From assembly GCA_029782215.1 (NCBI GenBank), contig JAKOVD010000107.1, positions 1-64,000 on the forward strand: a stretch of DNA of 64,000 nucleotides, read 5' to 3'. Source of the DNA: Chloroflexota bacterium (lineage in GTDB: Bacteria > Chloroflexota > Anaerolineae > J102). The position numbers and the translations under genes are program-made. The notes beneath the pieces are model-generated. The model was not told the DNA's origin and did no database searches. It worked only from the letters and a program-made list of their open reading frames with translations. Of the stretch, positions 17,402 to 25,721 are shown piece by piece; position 1 is the stretch's first letter, and each line of letters opens with the position of its first letter.

Positions 17402-20400
17402 ATGTGGTATTGGCTGCGCAGACAATGGCAAGCGGGCGTAGGAAGGAGCGGCAATCTGCGGGTTGTCGTTTGGGTGCTGGCGGCAGCGCTGCTACCGGTT
17501 CTTGCCGGCAGCGCTGGCGCACAAGGCGGTGGTCTGCCTGATCCTGCCACAGACGAGCTGGGTCCGGCGCCGTGGCACGCCGACGCCCTGCGCCTTCAGG
17601 CAGCATCGCCGGGTGAGGACATCATCTTCAGCGAGCACGCGATCACGCAGGACACCTATGTGGCTTCCAGGGAACCCTTCGACAAACAATCCTTCATGTC
17701 GGAGAAGAGCGTCTGGGTGGGCACCCACGCAGAGATGGGTGATCTCAGAGCCGAGCTGGCCGTGCTGCCGCCCCAGAGTCCTCCGGGTGGTGTGCTGATC
17801 AGTGCTACTCTCTATCTACCATTCACCGGCGCCGATCACGATGCCGAGTTCCCGCTCACGGTTTGGTGGGCGAAAGGATGGGGAGTGTTCTGGGCCAACC
17901 AGCCGCCTGTCGTATCGCCGCCCCTCGGCTCTCTGACCATTGCCGAAATTCCCAAGTGGTATTCCCTTGACATCACCGCCATGACCGGTGACTGGTACCC
18001 GAGCACCGGCGGCAGTCGTACCGTCGAGCTGCGAGGACCGGAGACAAAGTGGCGCGCCGTACGGGGCATGTGGGCCGTGGATGCGGGGCCAGACGCGCCC
18101 GTGCCTGTGGTAGTGGCCGCTTTTCGTCCTGACCGCACAGCGCCGGTCTGCCATCTGGCGCCCCTGCCCGACATCAGTACTGACGCTATCGTCCTCCACC
18201 CGAACTGTTCCGACGATGCGGCGGGAGTGGCCTATGTGCAATATGAGCTCAGCCAGAACGGCGGACCCTGGCAGTCGTTTGCCAGCAACCCCGGCGACGC
18301 CTATACCTTCAAGGGCTACGGCGGGCAGACCTACGCCTTCAGGGTGCGGGCGTTTGACAAGGCGGGAAATGTGGGCGCCTTTCAGCCTGAGGAGGGCGTG
18401 TCCACCACGGTGGAAAGCTGGCCGCCGGTGGTGCAACCGGTGAAGATGATCACCTACATTCGGGCCAATAGTGATTCCGGAACCCTCGTTCCTCCTGTGT
18501 TCTGGATGATGGACACCGCAGCAGTTCAATCCGGCATCAAGGAAAGCAAGCTTGCCTATGCTGATCATGCTGATGGCGTCTGGCATGAGTTTGGCTCCTG
18601 GTCGGGTCTTGCGCTTGAACCGGGGCACACTTACACGTTTTGGGCTCGTGCCGTCGACAATGCCGGGAATGTCAGCCCGTGGACGACGATCAGCGTCGCC
18701 ACGGCCTACCTGCGTCTGGCGCGCGGCGGCCTTGTCGATGCAGGGAGCACCGTGGCGGGTTTCCCTGTGCACACGCTGCCACAAACGCTCAATGTGCCTG
18801 TGACCGATGATTTGGGTCATTATGAACTATACCTGGTTTCCGAGGCGCCCCACCAGATTCTTGAGACGCTGCCGGGGATGCGAATCGAACCGCCGCTGCC
18901 CGCAGGCAAGGCCGATCTTACGGGGCAGGTTCAAGATTTCGTTGTGGAAGATGATCCTGTGAAGAACGGCGGTTTCGATGCGCCCCTGCCCGGCACCTGG
19001 GACACGACAGGACCCTATGCGGTACGGCAGCAGCGCACCATTGCTGCCACTGACCACGCTGCGCGTTTGGGGGCGCCTCCTGAAGAGCATCTACTCGCAT
19101 ACAGCGCTTTGGGCATGGGATGCCTGGCCCTGGCGTCGGACGGCTCACTCCACGTGGGCTTTGTCGCAAAATACCTCGACAATGGGCAACAGCGGCAGGC
19201 TATCTTTCATACCTGGCGAAGCCAGGGGGATCTCGATTGGAGGCCTATCGCGCCGCTTGACACCAGTCTTGGGGCCGTCAATTCGATTCTTCCGTCCTGC
19301 CTGATGGCATCCACGTCTGACGGACGTGTGCATCTTGCCTATCGCGCCCCAGGTTTGCTGCCCGCCTCCGAGGCCTGGCGCTACCGGGTGCGCGAGCCCG
19401 ATGGCTCCTGGGGCGCCTCCACGATCATCGCCTCAGGCAGTTTGAATGACATTGCGGCGTTGATCGGCGATGCGACTGGGGCCGTCCATGCCATACGCCT
19501 CAAACAGGATTATGCGGTAGACGACTCCTTGTTCTACCTGCAGCGCACACCGCAGGGACTGTGGCTGCCGGAAGTGAAGCTGCCAGCGGCCGTGAACCAG
19601 GTTTATATCAGCAGCGGCGCCTCGCTGCTGATCGGTGAAAACGGCGTTCGCCACCTGTTGTTTGGCGGCCGAAACCGGGGCCAGGCGCCGGGCTTGTTCT
19701 ACACTTCGAGTGCGGACGGCCAGCAATGGGAGCCTCTACAATTGGTGCCTTGCACTGGCCCGGCTGAGTTTGGAGTAGTTGCCCTCAGGCAAAACCAGTC
19801 CGGCGAGTTGTTCGCGTTCTCTTCCCAGCTTGGCGACTATCGCGCGGCGTACTCCGTACTTGCCAATGAGGTTTGGTCACAACCCAGATTTCCGGGTCCG
19901 AATGTCAGTAAGGCATACGGTCAAGCGATGTTTGCGGTTGATCTGGATGATCAAGGGCGCTGGCGTCTGCTCATCCAGGATAACCGGTTTGCCGCCTTTG
20001 ATTCCTATTATGAGGGTTTTTCTCTCGACAATCTGGCCTTGAAGCGCTCTGTTTCCGGCAGCTCCGGCCCTGCTGCTTTGGTTGCCGTTCCCCAAGTGGC
20101 TAGCCTGCTGCGACTGAGCAAGGACCTGATAGTCCTGCGCATTCCGGCCGATCGTCCGCCCACCCTTGCTGCCTTGGGACAATCTCTGACGGTTCCGGCG
20201 GATATCGCCGCACCGGTGCTCACCTGGGAGGAAGTGCCCTATGGCCTGGATGTGGAGGTGACTGCCCGAGTGCAGGAGGCTGAGGGCGAGTGGCAGGGGG
20301 TCGATCCTGATTTCCAGGGCCTCCCTGGACTCGATCTCAGTCCCTGGCGAGGACGGGAGATGGCTTTTCAGTTGGGCTTTACGCCGGGCAGCGATCTTTA

Positions 20401-20848
20401 CGCCGGGATTTGGCTTGACAACTTCCGCGTGGCAGCCCGTCTGCTGAATGTTGCCATTGCGATCACTTCGACGCTGAACCTCACTCCCACGGTAGAAGCG
20501 CCGGCTTTCGAGGTGGGGGTGCAGAACCGGCGCAGTTACACCCAATCCACGCCGGTCGAGGTGACCTGGCCGCTGAGTTATACCTTTGACAGCGCCTCGG
20601 TGCAGCCTACGGTGGTGGAGCCGGGCCGGGCCGTGTTCGACCTGTCTCTGCCTGCGGAGGAGAGCCTCGCCTTCCATGTCATTTTGGAGCCACCTGCCAC
20701 TGTGCCAAGCGGGGTGCTGACCGTGACGGCGGAATTGATGGAGCCGGAACGTTCCTCTGATTACACCCCCGCCGACAACCGCGCGACAGCGCGGATGGTG
20801 ATGGCGGGGCTGCCGATCTATCTCCCTCGTCTGACTGGCGGACCGTAG
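17402..20848 (+). CDS. Very large secreted protein of unknown function with YLP tail
   Basis: A 1148-residue exported protein. ATG 17402 has AAGGA 8 bases upstream and begins a signal peptide (VVVWVLAAALLPVLAGSAGA). An upstream GTG at 17342 would add 20 unlikely residues. Seen in order: a beta-sandwich with Trp-rich WWAKGWGVFWAN, two repeated Ig or fibronectin-like segments (YTFKGYGGQTYAFRVRAFDK and HTYTFWARAVDNAGN), a central region with sialidase-like repeats (FHTWRSQGDLDWRPI), and a C-terminal beta domain ending IYLPRLTGGP. No catalytic motif could be assigned. A surface role is likely. Confidence 0.6.
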   Translation: MWYWLRRQWQAGVGRSGNLRVVVWVLAAALLPVLAGSAGAQGGGLPDPATDELGPAPWHADALRLQAASPGEDIIFSEHAITQDTYVASREPFDKQSFMSEKSVWVGTHAEMGDLRAELAVLPPQSPPGGVLISATLYLPFTGADHDAEFPLTVWWAKGWGVFWANQPPVVSPPLGSLTIAEIPKWYSLDITAMTGDWYPSTGGSRTVELRGPETKWRAVRGMWAVDAGPDAPVPVVVAAFRPDRTAPVCHLAPLPDISTDAIVLHPNCSDDAAGVAYVQYELSQNGGPWQSFASNPGDAYTFKGYGGQTYAFRVRAFDKAGNVGAFQPEEGVSTTVESWPPVVQPVKMITYIRANSDSGTLVPPVFWMMDTAAVQSGIKESKLAYADHADGVWHEFGSWSGLALEPGHTYTFWARAVDNAGNVSPWTTISVATAYLRLARGGLVDAGSTVAGFPVHTLPQTLNVPVTDDLGHYELYLVSEAPHQILETLPGMRIEPPLPAGKADLTGQVQDFVVEDDPVKNGGFDAPLPGTWDTTGPYAVRQQRTIAATDHAARLGAPPEEHLLAYSALGMGCLALASDGSLHVGFVAKYLDNGQQRQAIFHTWRSQGDLDWRPIAPLDTSLGAVNSILPSCLMASTSDGRVHLAYRAPGLLPASEAWRYRVREPDGSWGASTIIASGSLNDIAALIGDATGAVHAIRLKQDYAVDDSLFYLQRTPQGLWLPEVKLPAAVNQVYISSGASLLIGENGVRHLLFGGRNRGQAPGLFYTSSADGQQWEPLQLVPCTGPAEFGVVALRQNQSGELFAFSSQLGDYRAAYSVLANEVWSQPRFPGPNVSKAYGQAMFAVDLDDQGRWRLLIQDNRFAAFDSYYEGFSLDNLALKRSVSGSSGPAALVAVPQVASLLRLSKDLIVLRIPADRPPTLAALGQSLTVPADIAAPVLTWEEVPYGLDVEVTARVQEAEGEWQGVDPDFQGLPGLDLSPWRGREMAFQLGFTPGSDLYAGIWLDNFRVAARLLNVAIAITSTLNLTPTVEAPAFEVGVQNRRSYTQSTPVEVTWPLSYTFDSASVQPTVVEPGRAVFDLSLPAEESLAFHVILEPPATVPSGVLTVTAELMEPERSSDYTPADNRATARMVMAGLPIYLPRLTGGP

Positions 20849-20893
20849 GACGAGGAGGGCGCCCTGGCGGGGAGGTTGGCTGCAGGTGTCGCT

Positions 20894-23800
20894 TCACGGA
20901 TTGTCCCCCAGCGCCCAGGCCCTGGTCACCAACACACTGCAGGCTTCTCCCTGCCGCTGCAGGCGTCCGGCCGCGGCCAGGAGGGGCGCATAGCGCAGCA
21001 CCTCGCGCTGGCGGGCATAGAGCGCTGGCCGCACGATGAGGTTGGTTAGCCCGGTCTCGTCTTCCAGGGTGATGAACAGGTGCCCTTTGGCGGTGGGAGG
21101 GCTTTGGCGAACCACCACCTGGCCTGCCACGCGCACCTGTTCGCCGTCGCCGTGAGCGTCCAGGTCGGCGGCGCTGAGGATGCCGGCCGTCTGCAGGTGC
21201 GGCCGGTAGAGCCGCAGCAGATGATCGCCCGGCGTCATCCCCAACTGTTCGAGGTTCCAGCCCATCGTCTCGGCTGCGGTCAAGACGGGCAGGCCGGGGT
21301 CGTCGAGGTCGGATTCCAGGTCGAAGCGCTGAGGGGCGTAGTCCAGGGCGCCCAGCTCCCACAACAGGCGGCGCCGGTCCGCTGACAGGCCGTCGCAGGC
21401 GCCGGCGCGGATCAAGGCATCGATCACAGGGCGGGGCAGCCGTGTGCGCCGGCAGAGGTCGCCCAGGGTGGCGTAGGGCGATGTTCGCTGCGCCAGGAGC
21501 TGCTGCCGGGCGGCTGGCCCCACGCTTTTGACATAACGCAGGCCCAGGCGGATAGCATCCCCCTCCAGGGTGCAGGACTCCTGGCTGCGGTTGAGGTCCG
21601 GCGGCAGCACGTCGACGCCGTGGCGGCGGGCGTCGCCCATGACCACCGCCGGGGAATAGAACCCCATGGGCTGGTGGTTGAGCAGAGCGCAGTAGAACTC
21701 GGCGGGGTGGTAGAGCCGCAGCCACATGGTCTGGTAGGTGAGCAGGGCGAAGGCGGCAGCATGGCTCTTGCAGAAGCCGTAGCTCGCAAAGCCTGCCAAC
21801 TGGCCGAAGATGGTGATGGCGGTCTCCTGGTCCAGGTCGTTGGCCAGGGCCCCGGCGACGAAACGCTCGCCCAGCCGCCGCATCTCCTCATGGGAGCGCT
21901 GGCGGCTCATCGCCCGCCGCAGCCGGTCGGCCTCGCCGCCGCTGAACCCCGCCACGGCCATCGCCACCCGCAGCACCTGCTCCTGGAAAAGGATCACCCC
22001 CAGGGTCTCGGACAGAATCGGCTCCAGGTTGGGATGGGCGTAGACCACCGGTTCCAGTCCCTGGCGGCGGCGCAGGTAGGGATGGACCATGTCGCCCTGG
22101 ATGGGGCCGGGCCGCACGATGGCCACCTCGACGACGATGTCCTCGAAGCGCCGGGGGCGCAGCCGGGGCAGCATCTGGGACTGGGCGCGCGATTCCACCT
22201 GGAAGGCGCCGATGGTGTCGCCCCGGCAGAGGGTGTCGTACACCGCCGGGTCATCCAGCGCCATACCTTCCAGCGGCGGCGGCTGGCCCGTGCGCCCGGC
22301 CACCAGCGCCGCGATCTCGGAAACCATGCCCAGGGTGCGCAGGCCCAGCAGGTCGATCTTGATCAGACCGGCGTCCTCGACGCTGTCCTTGTCCCACTGC
22401 ACCACCACCCGGCCCGGCATCGTCGCCCGTTCCAGGGGCACGATCTCGACCAGGGGCCTGGCGGTGATGATCATGCCGCCGACGTGGATCGAGAGATGCC
22501 GCGGCACGTCCTGCAACTGCGCACATAAATCCAAAAACGTTGCACGTTGCACGTTCAACGTTGGAACGTTAGAACGTTGGAACGTTGGAACGTTGTCAGC
22601 ACGACCCACCTCCTCGATCATATCCGGTTTGAGGCCCAGCGCCCGGCCGGCATCGCGCAGGGCCGAACGCGCCTGGAAGGTGTTGACGTTGCAGACCATG
22701 GCCGTGTGCTCGCGGCCGTAGCGCTCGTAGACGTACTGGATGACCTCTTCCCGGCGGTCGGCGGCGAAGTCGATGTCGATGTCGGGCATCGTGTGGCTGT
22801 CGGTGGACAGGAAGCGGTCGAACAGGAGGTGAAAGGCCAGGGGATCGACCGGGGTGATGTCCAGGAGATAGGCGACCAGGGAATTGGCCGCCGACCCCCG
22901 TCCCTGGTAGCGAATGCCCTGCCGGCGGGCAAACTGGACGATGTCCCAGACGATGAGGAAGTAACCGGCCAGGCCGGAGCGTTCGATGACATCGAGCTCG
23001 TAGGCAAGCTGCTTGCTGGCGGCGGGCGTCACGGGCTGGAACTTGCGGTGCAGCCCCTGCTGGCAGAGATCATAGAGATAGCTGAAAGGCGTGTGTTGAT
23101 CGGGGACGGGGAAGGAGGGCAGGCGCTGGCCGCTGAAATCGAGGCTGACCTGGCAGCGTTCGGCGATCGCCAGGGTGCTGCGCAGCGCCTCGGGCAGGCC
23201 GGGGAAGAGCCGCGCCATATCAGTCCCGGTCTTGAGGTGGTACTCGCTGTTGGGGCGCAGCAGCGAGCCGGCTTCGTCCAGCGTGGTCAGGTGGCGAACG
23301 CAGACCAGGACGTCCTGCAGGCGGTGCTGGGCGCGCTCGGCATAATGGACGTTGTTTGTGGCGACGATGGGCAGGTCGAGCTGGCGGGCAAGGTCCAACA
23401 GCCCCCGGATCAGCGGCGGCTCGTCGGGCAGAAGGTGGCGCTGCAGCTCGATGAAACAGTGCTCGCGGCCGAAGATCTCCCGCAGCCGCCCGGCCGCGGC
23501 TGCTGCCTGCTCAGGCTGCCCGGCCAGAAGCGGCGCTGCCAGCGGCCCCTGCCGGCAGCCGGTGAGGGCGATCAGGCCCTGGCGGTGCGCGGACAGGACT
23601 TCCCAGGCCAACAGCGGCTCCGTCTTGCCGGGCCAGTCCCCTTCTTCTGCCGCGCTCTGCCGGGCTGCCGTCAGCAGCCGGCAGAGGTTGGCGTAGCCTT
23701 CCTGGGTTTCGGCCAGAAGAATGAGGTGGTTGAAGGTTGAAGGTTCAAGGTTGAAGGTTGAACGTTTGAACGTTTGAACGTTTGAACGTTCGAACGTCAT

Positions 23801-24046
23801 CGTCACCTCGGCCCCGATGACGGCGTGCAGGCTGCGCTCGCGGGCGGCATGCCAGAAGCGTACGGCGCCGTAGAGGGCGTCGTGATCGGTCAGGGCCAGC
23901 GCCGGCATGCCCAGGGCTTCCGCCCGGTCCAGCAGCGCCTCCGGCGACGAGGCGCCGTCCAGGAGGGAGTAGTAGCTGTGGGCGTGAAGTTCGACGTAAT
24001 CGGTGGAAGGTTGAAAGTTGCAGGTTGAAGGTTGAAGGTCAGTCAT
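20894..24046 (-). CDS. dnaE2: Error-prone DNA polymerase III alpha subunit DnaE2 (ImuC)
   Basis: A 1050-residue C-family polymerase for translesion synthesis with ImuA and ImuB. The PHP domain opens with YVELHAHSYYSLLDG, the catalytic aspartates are in MPDIDIDFAADRREE and IKIDLLGLRTLGM, and an OB fold near the end reads VRVAGQVVVRQSPP. Three stretches do not belong to the family and are translated tandem repeats: the first 16 residues, about 25 residues in the PHP domain (23728-23794) and about 20 residues before the conserved RHLSIHVGG (22538-22595). All are in frame here. It overlaps the DUF6504 gene by 8 bp. Confidence 0.88.
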   Translation of the reverse strand: MTDLQPSTCNFQPSTDYVELHAHSYYSLLDGASSPEALLDRAEALGMPALALTDHDALYGAVRFWHAARERSLHAVIGAEVTMTFERSNVQTFKRSTFNLEPSTFNHLILLAETQEGYANLCRLLTAARQSAAEEGDWPGKTEPLLAWEVLSAHRQGLIALTGCRQGPLAAPLLAGQPEQAAAAAGRLREIFGREHCFIELQRHLLPDEPPLIRGLLDLARQLDLPIVATNNVHYAERAQHRLQDVLVCVRHLTTLDEAGSLLRPNSEYHLKTGTDMARLFPGLPEALRSTLAIAERCQVSLDFSGQRLPSFPVPDQHTPFSYLYDLCQQGLHRKFQPVTPAASKQLAYELDVIERSGLAGYFLIVWDIVQFARRQGIRYQGRGSAANSLVAYLLDITPVDPLAFHLLFDRFLSTDSHTMPDIDIDFAADRREEVIQYVYERYGREHTAMVCNVNTFQARSALRDAGRALGLKPDMIEEVGRADNVPTFQRSNVPTLNVQRATFLDLCAQLQDVPRHLSIHVGGMIITARPLVEIVPLERATMPGRVVVQWDKDSVEDAGLIKIDLLGLRTLGMVSEIAALVAGRTGQPPPLEGMALDDPAVYDTLCRGDTIGAFQVESRAQSQMLPRLRPRRFEDIVVEVAIVRPGPIQGDMVHPYLRRRQGLEPVVYAHPNLEPILSETLGVILFQEQVLRVAMAVAGFSGGEADRLRRAMSRQRSHEEMRRLGERFVAGALANDLDQETAITIFGQLAGFASYGFCKSHAAAFALLTYQTMWLRLYHPAEFYCALLNHQPMGFYSPAVVMGDARRHGVDVLPPDLNRSQESCTLEGDAIRLGLRYVKSVGPAARQQLLAQRTSPYATLGDLCRRTRLPRPVIDALIRAGACDGLSADRRRLLWELGALDYAPQRFDLESDLDDPGLPVLTAAETMGWNLEQLGMTPGDHLLRLYRPHLQTAGILSAADLDAHGDGEQVRVAGQVVVRQSPPTAKGHLFITLEDETGLTNLIVRPALYARQREVLRYAPLLAAAGRLQRQGEACSVLVTRAWALGDNP
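22538..22595. repeat. 7/8-nt tandem repeat tract inside dnaE2 (tract 1)
   Basis: Three 7-nt units (CGTTGCA, CGTTGCA, CGTTCAA) are followed by four 8-nt units (CGTTGGAA, once CGTTAGAA) and a partial unit. The tract is translated as a polypeptide insert that the polymerase family lacks. Gain or loss of one unit would shift the reading frame. Confidence 0.85.
23728..23794. repeat. 7/8-nt tandem repeat tract inside dnaE2 (tract 2)
   Basis: Five 7-nt units (GGTTGAA, once GGTTCAA) are followed by four 8-nt units (CGTTTGAA three times, CGTTCGAA once). It lies in the PHP-domain coding region and has the same two-part architecture as tract 1. Confidence 0.85.
24002..24036. repeat. Heptamer tract at the 5' end of dnaE2
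   Basis: Five 7-nt units of the GGTTGAA type (with GGTGGAA and AGTTGCA variants) encode residues 4-15 of DnaE2, directly before the family's normal N-terminus at YVELH. Confidence 0.75.
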
Positions 24047-24299
24047 AGATTCTGACCAGTAGCCAGGTTTGCGCTTCCTCTTCGTATAGCAAGAGACAGA
24101 GCAGGCCGTCTGCAGTCGCCAGCTTGATGTATTCGTGCTCTCCTGTCTCGCCCTTCCACCAGGCCCCTTTCACCCGCCAGCGGTTGCAGACACGCTCGAC
24201 CGTGTAGCGGCGGCCGTGCCAGCGAAAGGTCAGGGGCCGGCCGTGTTCGTCACATGTTACCGCCACCGGCTCACCGCTGGCCCACAGCCTGGCATTCAT
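24039..24299 (-). CDS. DUF6504-like small protein between imuB and dnaE2
   Basis: An 86-residue basic, Trp-rich protein. The core reads PLTFRWHGRRYTVERVCNRWRVKG and then LYEEEAQTWLLVRIYD. Small proteins of this FRW-GRRY-V pattern (DUF6504) occur beside imuB and dnaE2 in other phyla, so it is probably a genuine fourth member of the operon. I start it at ATG 24299 (MNARLWASGEP). A tandem copy of GGCATTCATGCC places another in-frame ATG just upstream. It begins 13 bp after imuB stops and overlaps dnaE2 by 8 bp. Role unknown; a polymerase accessory function is inferred. Confidence 0.6.
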   Translation of the reverse strand: MNARLWASGEPVAVTCDEHGRPLTFRWHGRRYTVERVCNRWRVKGAWWKGETGEHEYIKLATADGLLCLLLYEEEAQTWLLVRIYD

Positions 24300-24312
24300 G
24301 CCGCGCAGGCAT

Positions 24313-25500
24313 TCATGCCTCATACTCCTGCCAGCGTGCGCGCTGCTCGACGCGCAGTCCCAGGGCGTCGGGCACTTCGGCCCGCAGGAAGCAACCAGGC
24401 CCGTAACGCAATTGCAGGGGGGCCAGGGCGGCGGCAAGCAGGTCGGACGGGGCGCCGGCGCCGGGAAAAAGCGTGAACTGGTCGCCCGGCGCCTCCTGGA
24501 CCTCGCCCAGGGTCAGGACCAACCCTGCCACCGGCTGCGTCCATGCGGCGGCCTGCCAGCCCGCTGCCAGCGGCGCCAACAGACGCCGGGCATCGGTGGT
24601 CGGCGCCGGCAGCCTCCGGTCATCGACCTGCTGGCTGCCATCCACCCACTGCAGGGTCGCCCGCAGCGCCTGCGCCGCCTGCAGGTGGTCGCGCAGCCGG
24701 GTCAGAACGGGCGCCAACAAGCGCTCCGCACCGGCCAGGAGGGGGGCGAGCGTCTCCAGGGGCGGGTCGAACGCCAGCGACCGCGTATAGGTAGGGCGCT
24801 TCTGGCGGGGGATGACGGGCCGGTCATCCTGGCCCTGCGCCCAGCGCTGCGCCAGCCGGCCTGGCGCGCCCCACTGCTGGAAAACCGCGGTCGCAGGCAG
24901 GGCGGCAAACTGGCCCAGGGTGTGGATGCCCAGGTAGCCCAGGAAGCGCTGCTGGTCGTCTGTGAGCGGCAGCAGGCTCACGGGCAAGGGGCGCAGGAAA
25001 GGCTGTTCGGCCGCGCCCAACACCACCCGCACCGCGCCCGGCCGGGTGCGCTGGGCGGCGGCGCCGGCGGTGAACTTGCCCTGGTCGCAGCCAATGGCCG
25101 GCTGCAGAGCGGGACCGAACCCGCGGCGGACGGCCCTGCCCAACTCCTGGCAGAAGGGCGCCGCCGTCCGTTCGTCCAGGTCAGGGGCAGCCAGGTAGGC
25201 GCGGCCCAGCGCTGCTGGCTCCACCGCATCGGCATAGTCGTCGAACAGGCAGAGCAGGGCCTCGAACTCAGAGCGGGCCTGCGGCAGATCGACGGCGTGC
25301 ATGTGCAGCTCCGGACAGGCCACGCGCGCCTGGCGGGCCGTCTGGCCGGCGCGGACGCCGGCGGCCTGGGCGGGAGGGGTGGCGCACAGCACCCGTTCCT
25401 CCGTATCCAGGGCCGCCAGCGGCCGCTGCCAGACGCCTGGCTCTCCCCGCGCCAGCAGGGAGAGAGGGAAGGCAGGGATGGTGCAGGAGACGATCGGCAC
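24313..25500 (-). CDS. imuB: ImuB-like inactive Y-family polymerase
   Basis: About 395 residues, the hub protein of the ImuA-ImuB-DnaE2 mutasome. From GTG 25500 the protein reads VPIVSCTIPAFPLSLLARGE, then ERVLCATPPAQAAGVRAGQT and ARVACPELHMHAVD, which is the ImuB N-terminus. Y-family thumb and little-finger features (LLPLTDDQQRFLGYLGIHTL, DDRPVIPR) follow. The start is uncertain. The frame stays open to a TTG at 25698 through repeat-derived sequence, and no ribosome site precedes the GTG. Translation may therefore start inside the repeats. The length is on the short side for the family. Confidence 0.75.
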   Translation of the reverse strand: MPIVSCTIPAFPLSLLARGEPGVWQRPLAALDTEERVLCATPPAQAAGVRAGQTARQARVACPELHMHAVDLPQARSEFEALLCLFDDYADAVEPAALGRAYLAAPDLDERTAAPFCQELGRAVRRGFGPALQPAIGCDQGKFTAGAAAQRTRPGAVRVVLGAAEQPFLRPLPVSLLPLTDDQQRFLGYLGIHTLGQFAALPATAVFQQWGAPGRLAQRWAQGQDDRPVIPRQKRPTYTRSLAFDPPLETLAPLLAGAERLLAPVLTRLRDHLQAAQALRATLQWVDGSQQVDDRRLPAPTTDARRLLAPLAAGWQAAAWTQPVAGLVLTLGEVQEAPGDQFTLFPGAGAPSDLLAAALAPLQLRYGPGCFLRAEVPDALGLRVEQRARWQEYEA

Positions 25501-25680
25501 GGGGGGCAGGGAGCAGGGGGGGTCAGGGAGCAGGGGCAGGGGGGGCAAGTCGCAAGTGGCAGGGGGCTTCCGAGCAGCGACCGTGAGGGAGCTGGTGGGG
25601 GCAGGGAGTAGGGGGCAAGTGGCAAGTGGCTTCCGAGCAGCGACCATGAGGGAGCTGGCGGGGCAAGGAGCAGGGAAGCG
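25501..25680. repeat. G-rich repeat block between imuA and imuB
   Basis: Two imperfect tandem copies of about 63 bp, each containing CGAGCAGCGACC(G/A)TGAGGGA (25568-25594 and 25631-25658) and GGGCAAGTGGC. Runs of GGGGGCAGGGAGCAGG follow towards imuB. The same CTCCCTCACGGTCG core recurs at 38438, 38474 and 59961. The block separates imuA from the conserved part of imuB and may carry or disrupt its translation start. Confidence 0.7.
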
Positions 25681-25687
25681 ATAACGT

Positions 25688-25715
25688 GCAACCTTCAACT
25701 TTCAACCTTCAACCT
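25688..25715. repeat. Heptamer tract downstream of imuA
   Basis: TTCAACT/TTCAACC units, the complement of the GGTTGAA units in dnaE2, lie just after the imuA stop codon (25722 on the minus strand). Confidence 0.65.
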
Positions 25716-25721
25716 GCCACC

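Noticed and set aside
22538-23794. CRISPR array
   Set aside because: The repeats are 7-8 nt tandem units without spacers and are translated within dnaE2.
24298-25611. Plus-strand frame over imuB
   Set aside because: Antisense shadow; the minus strand has clear ImuB similarity.
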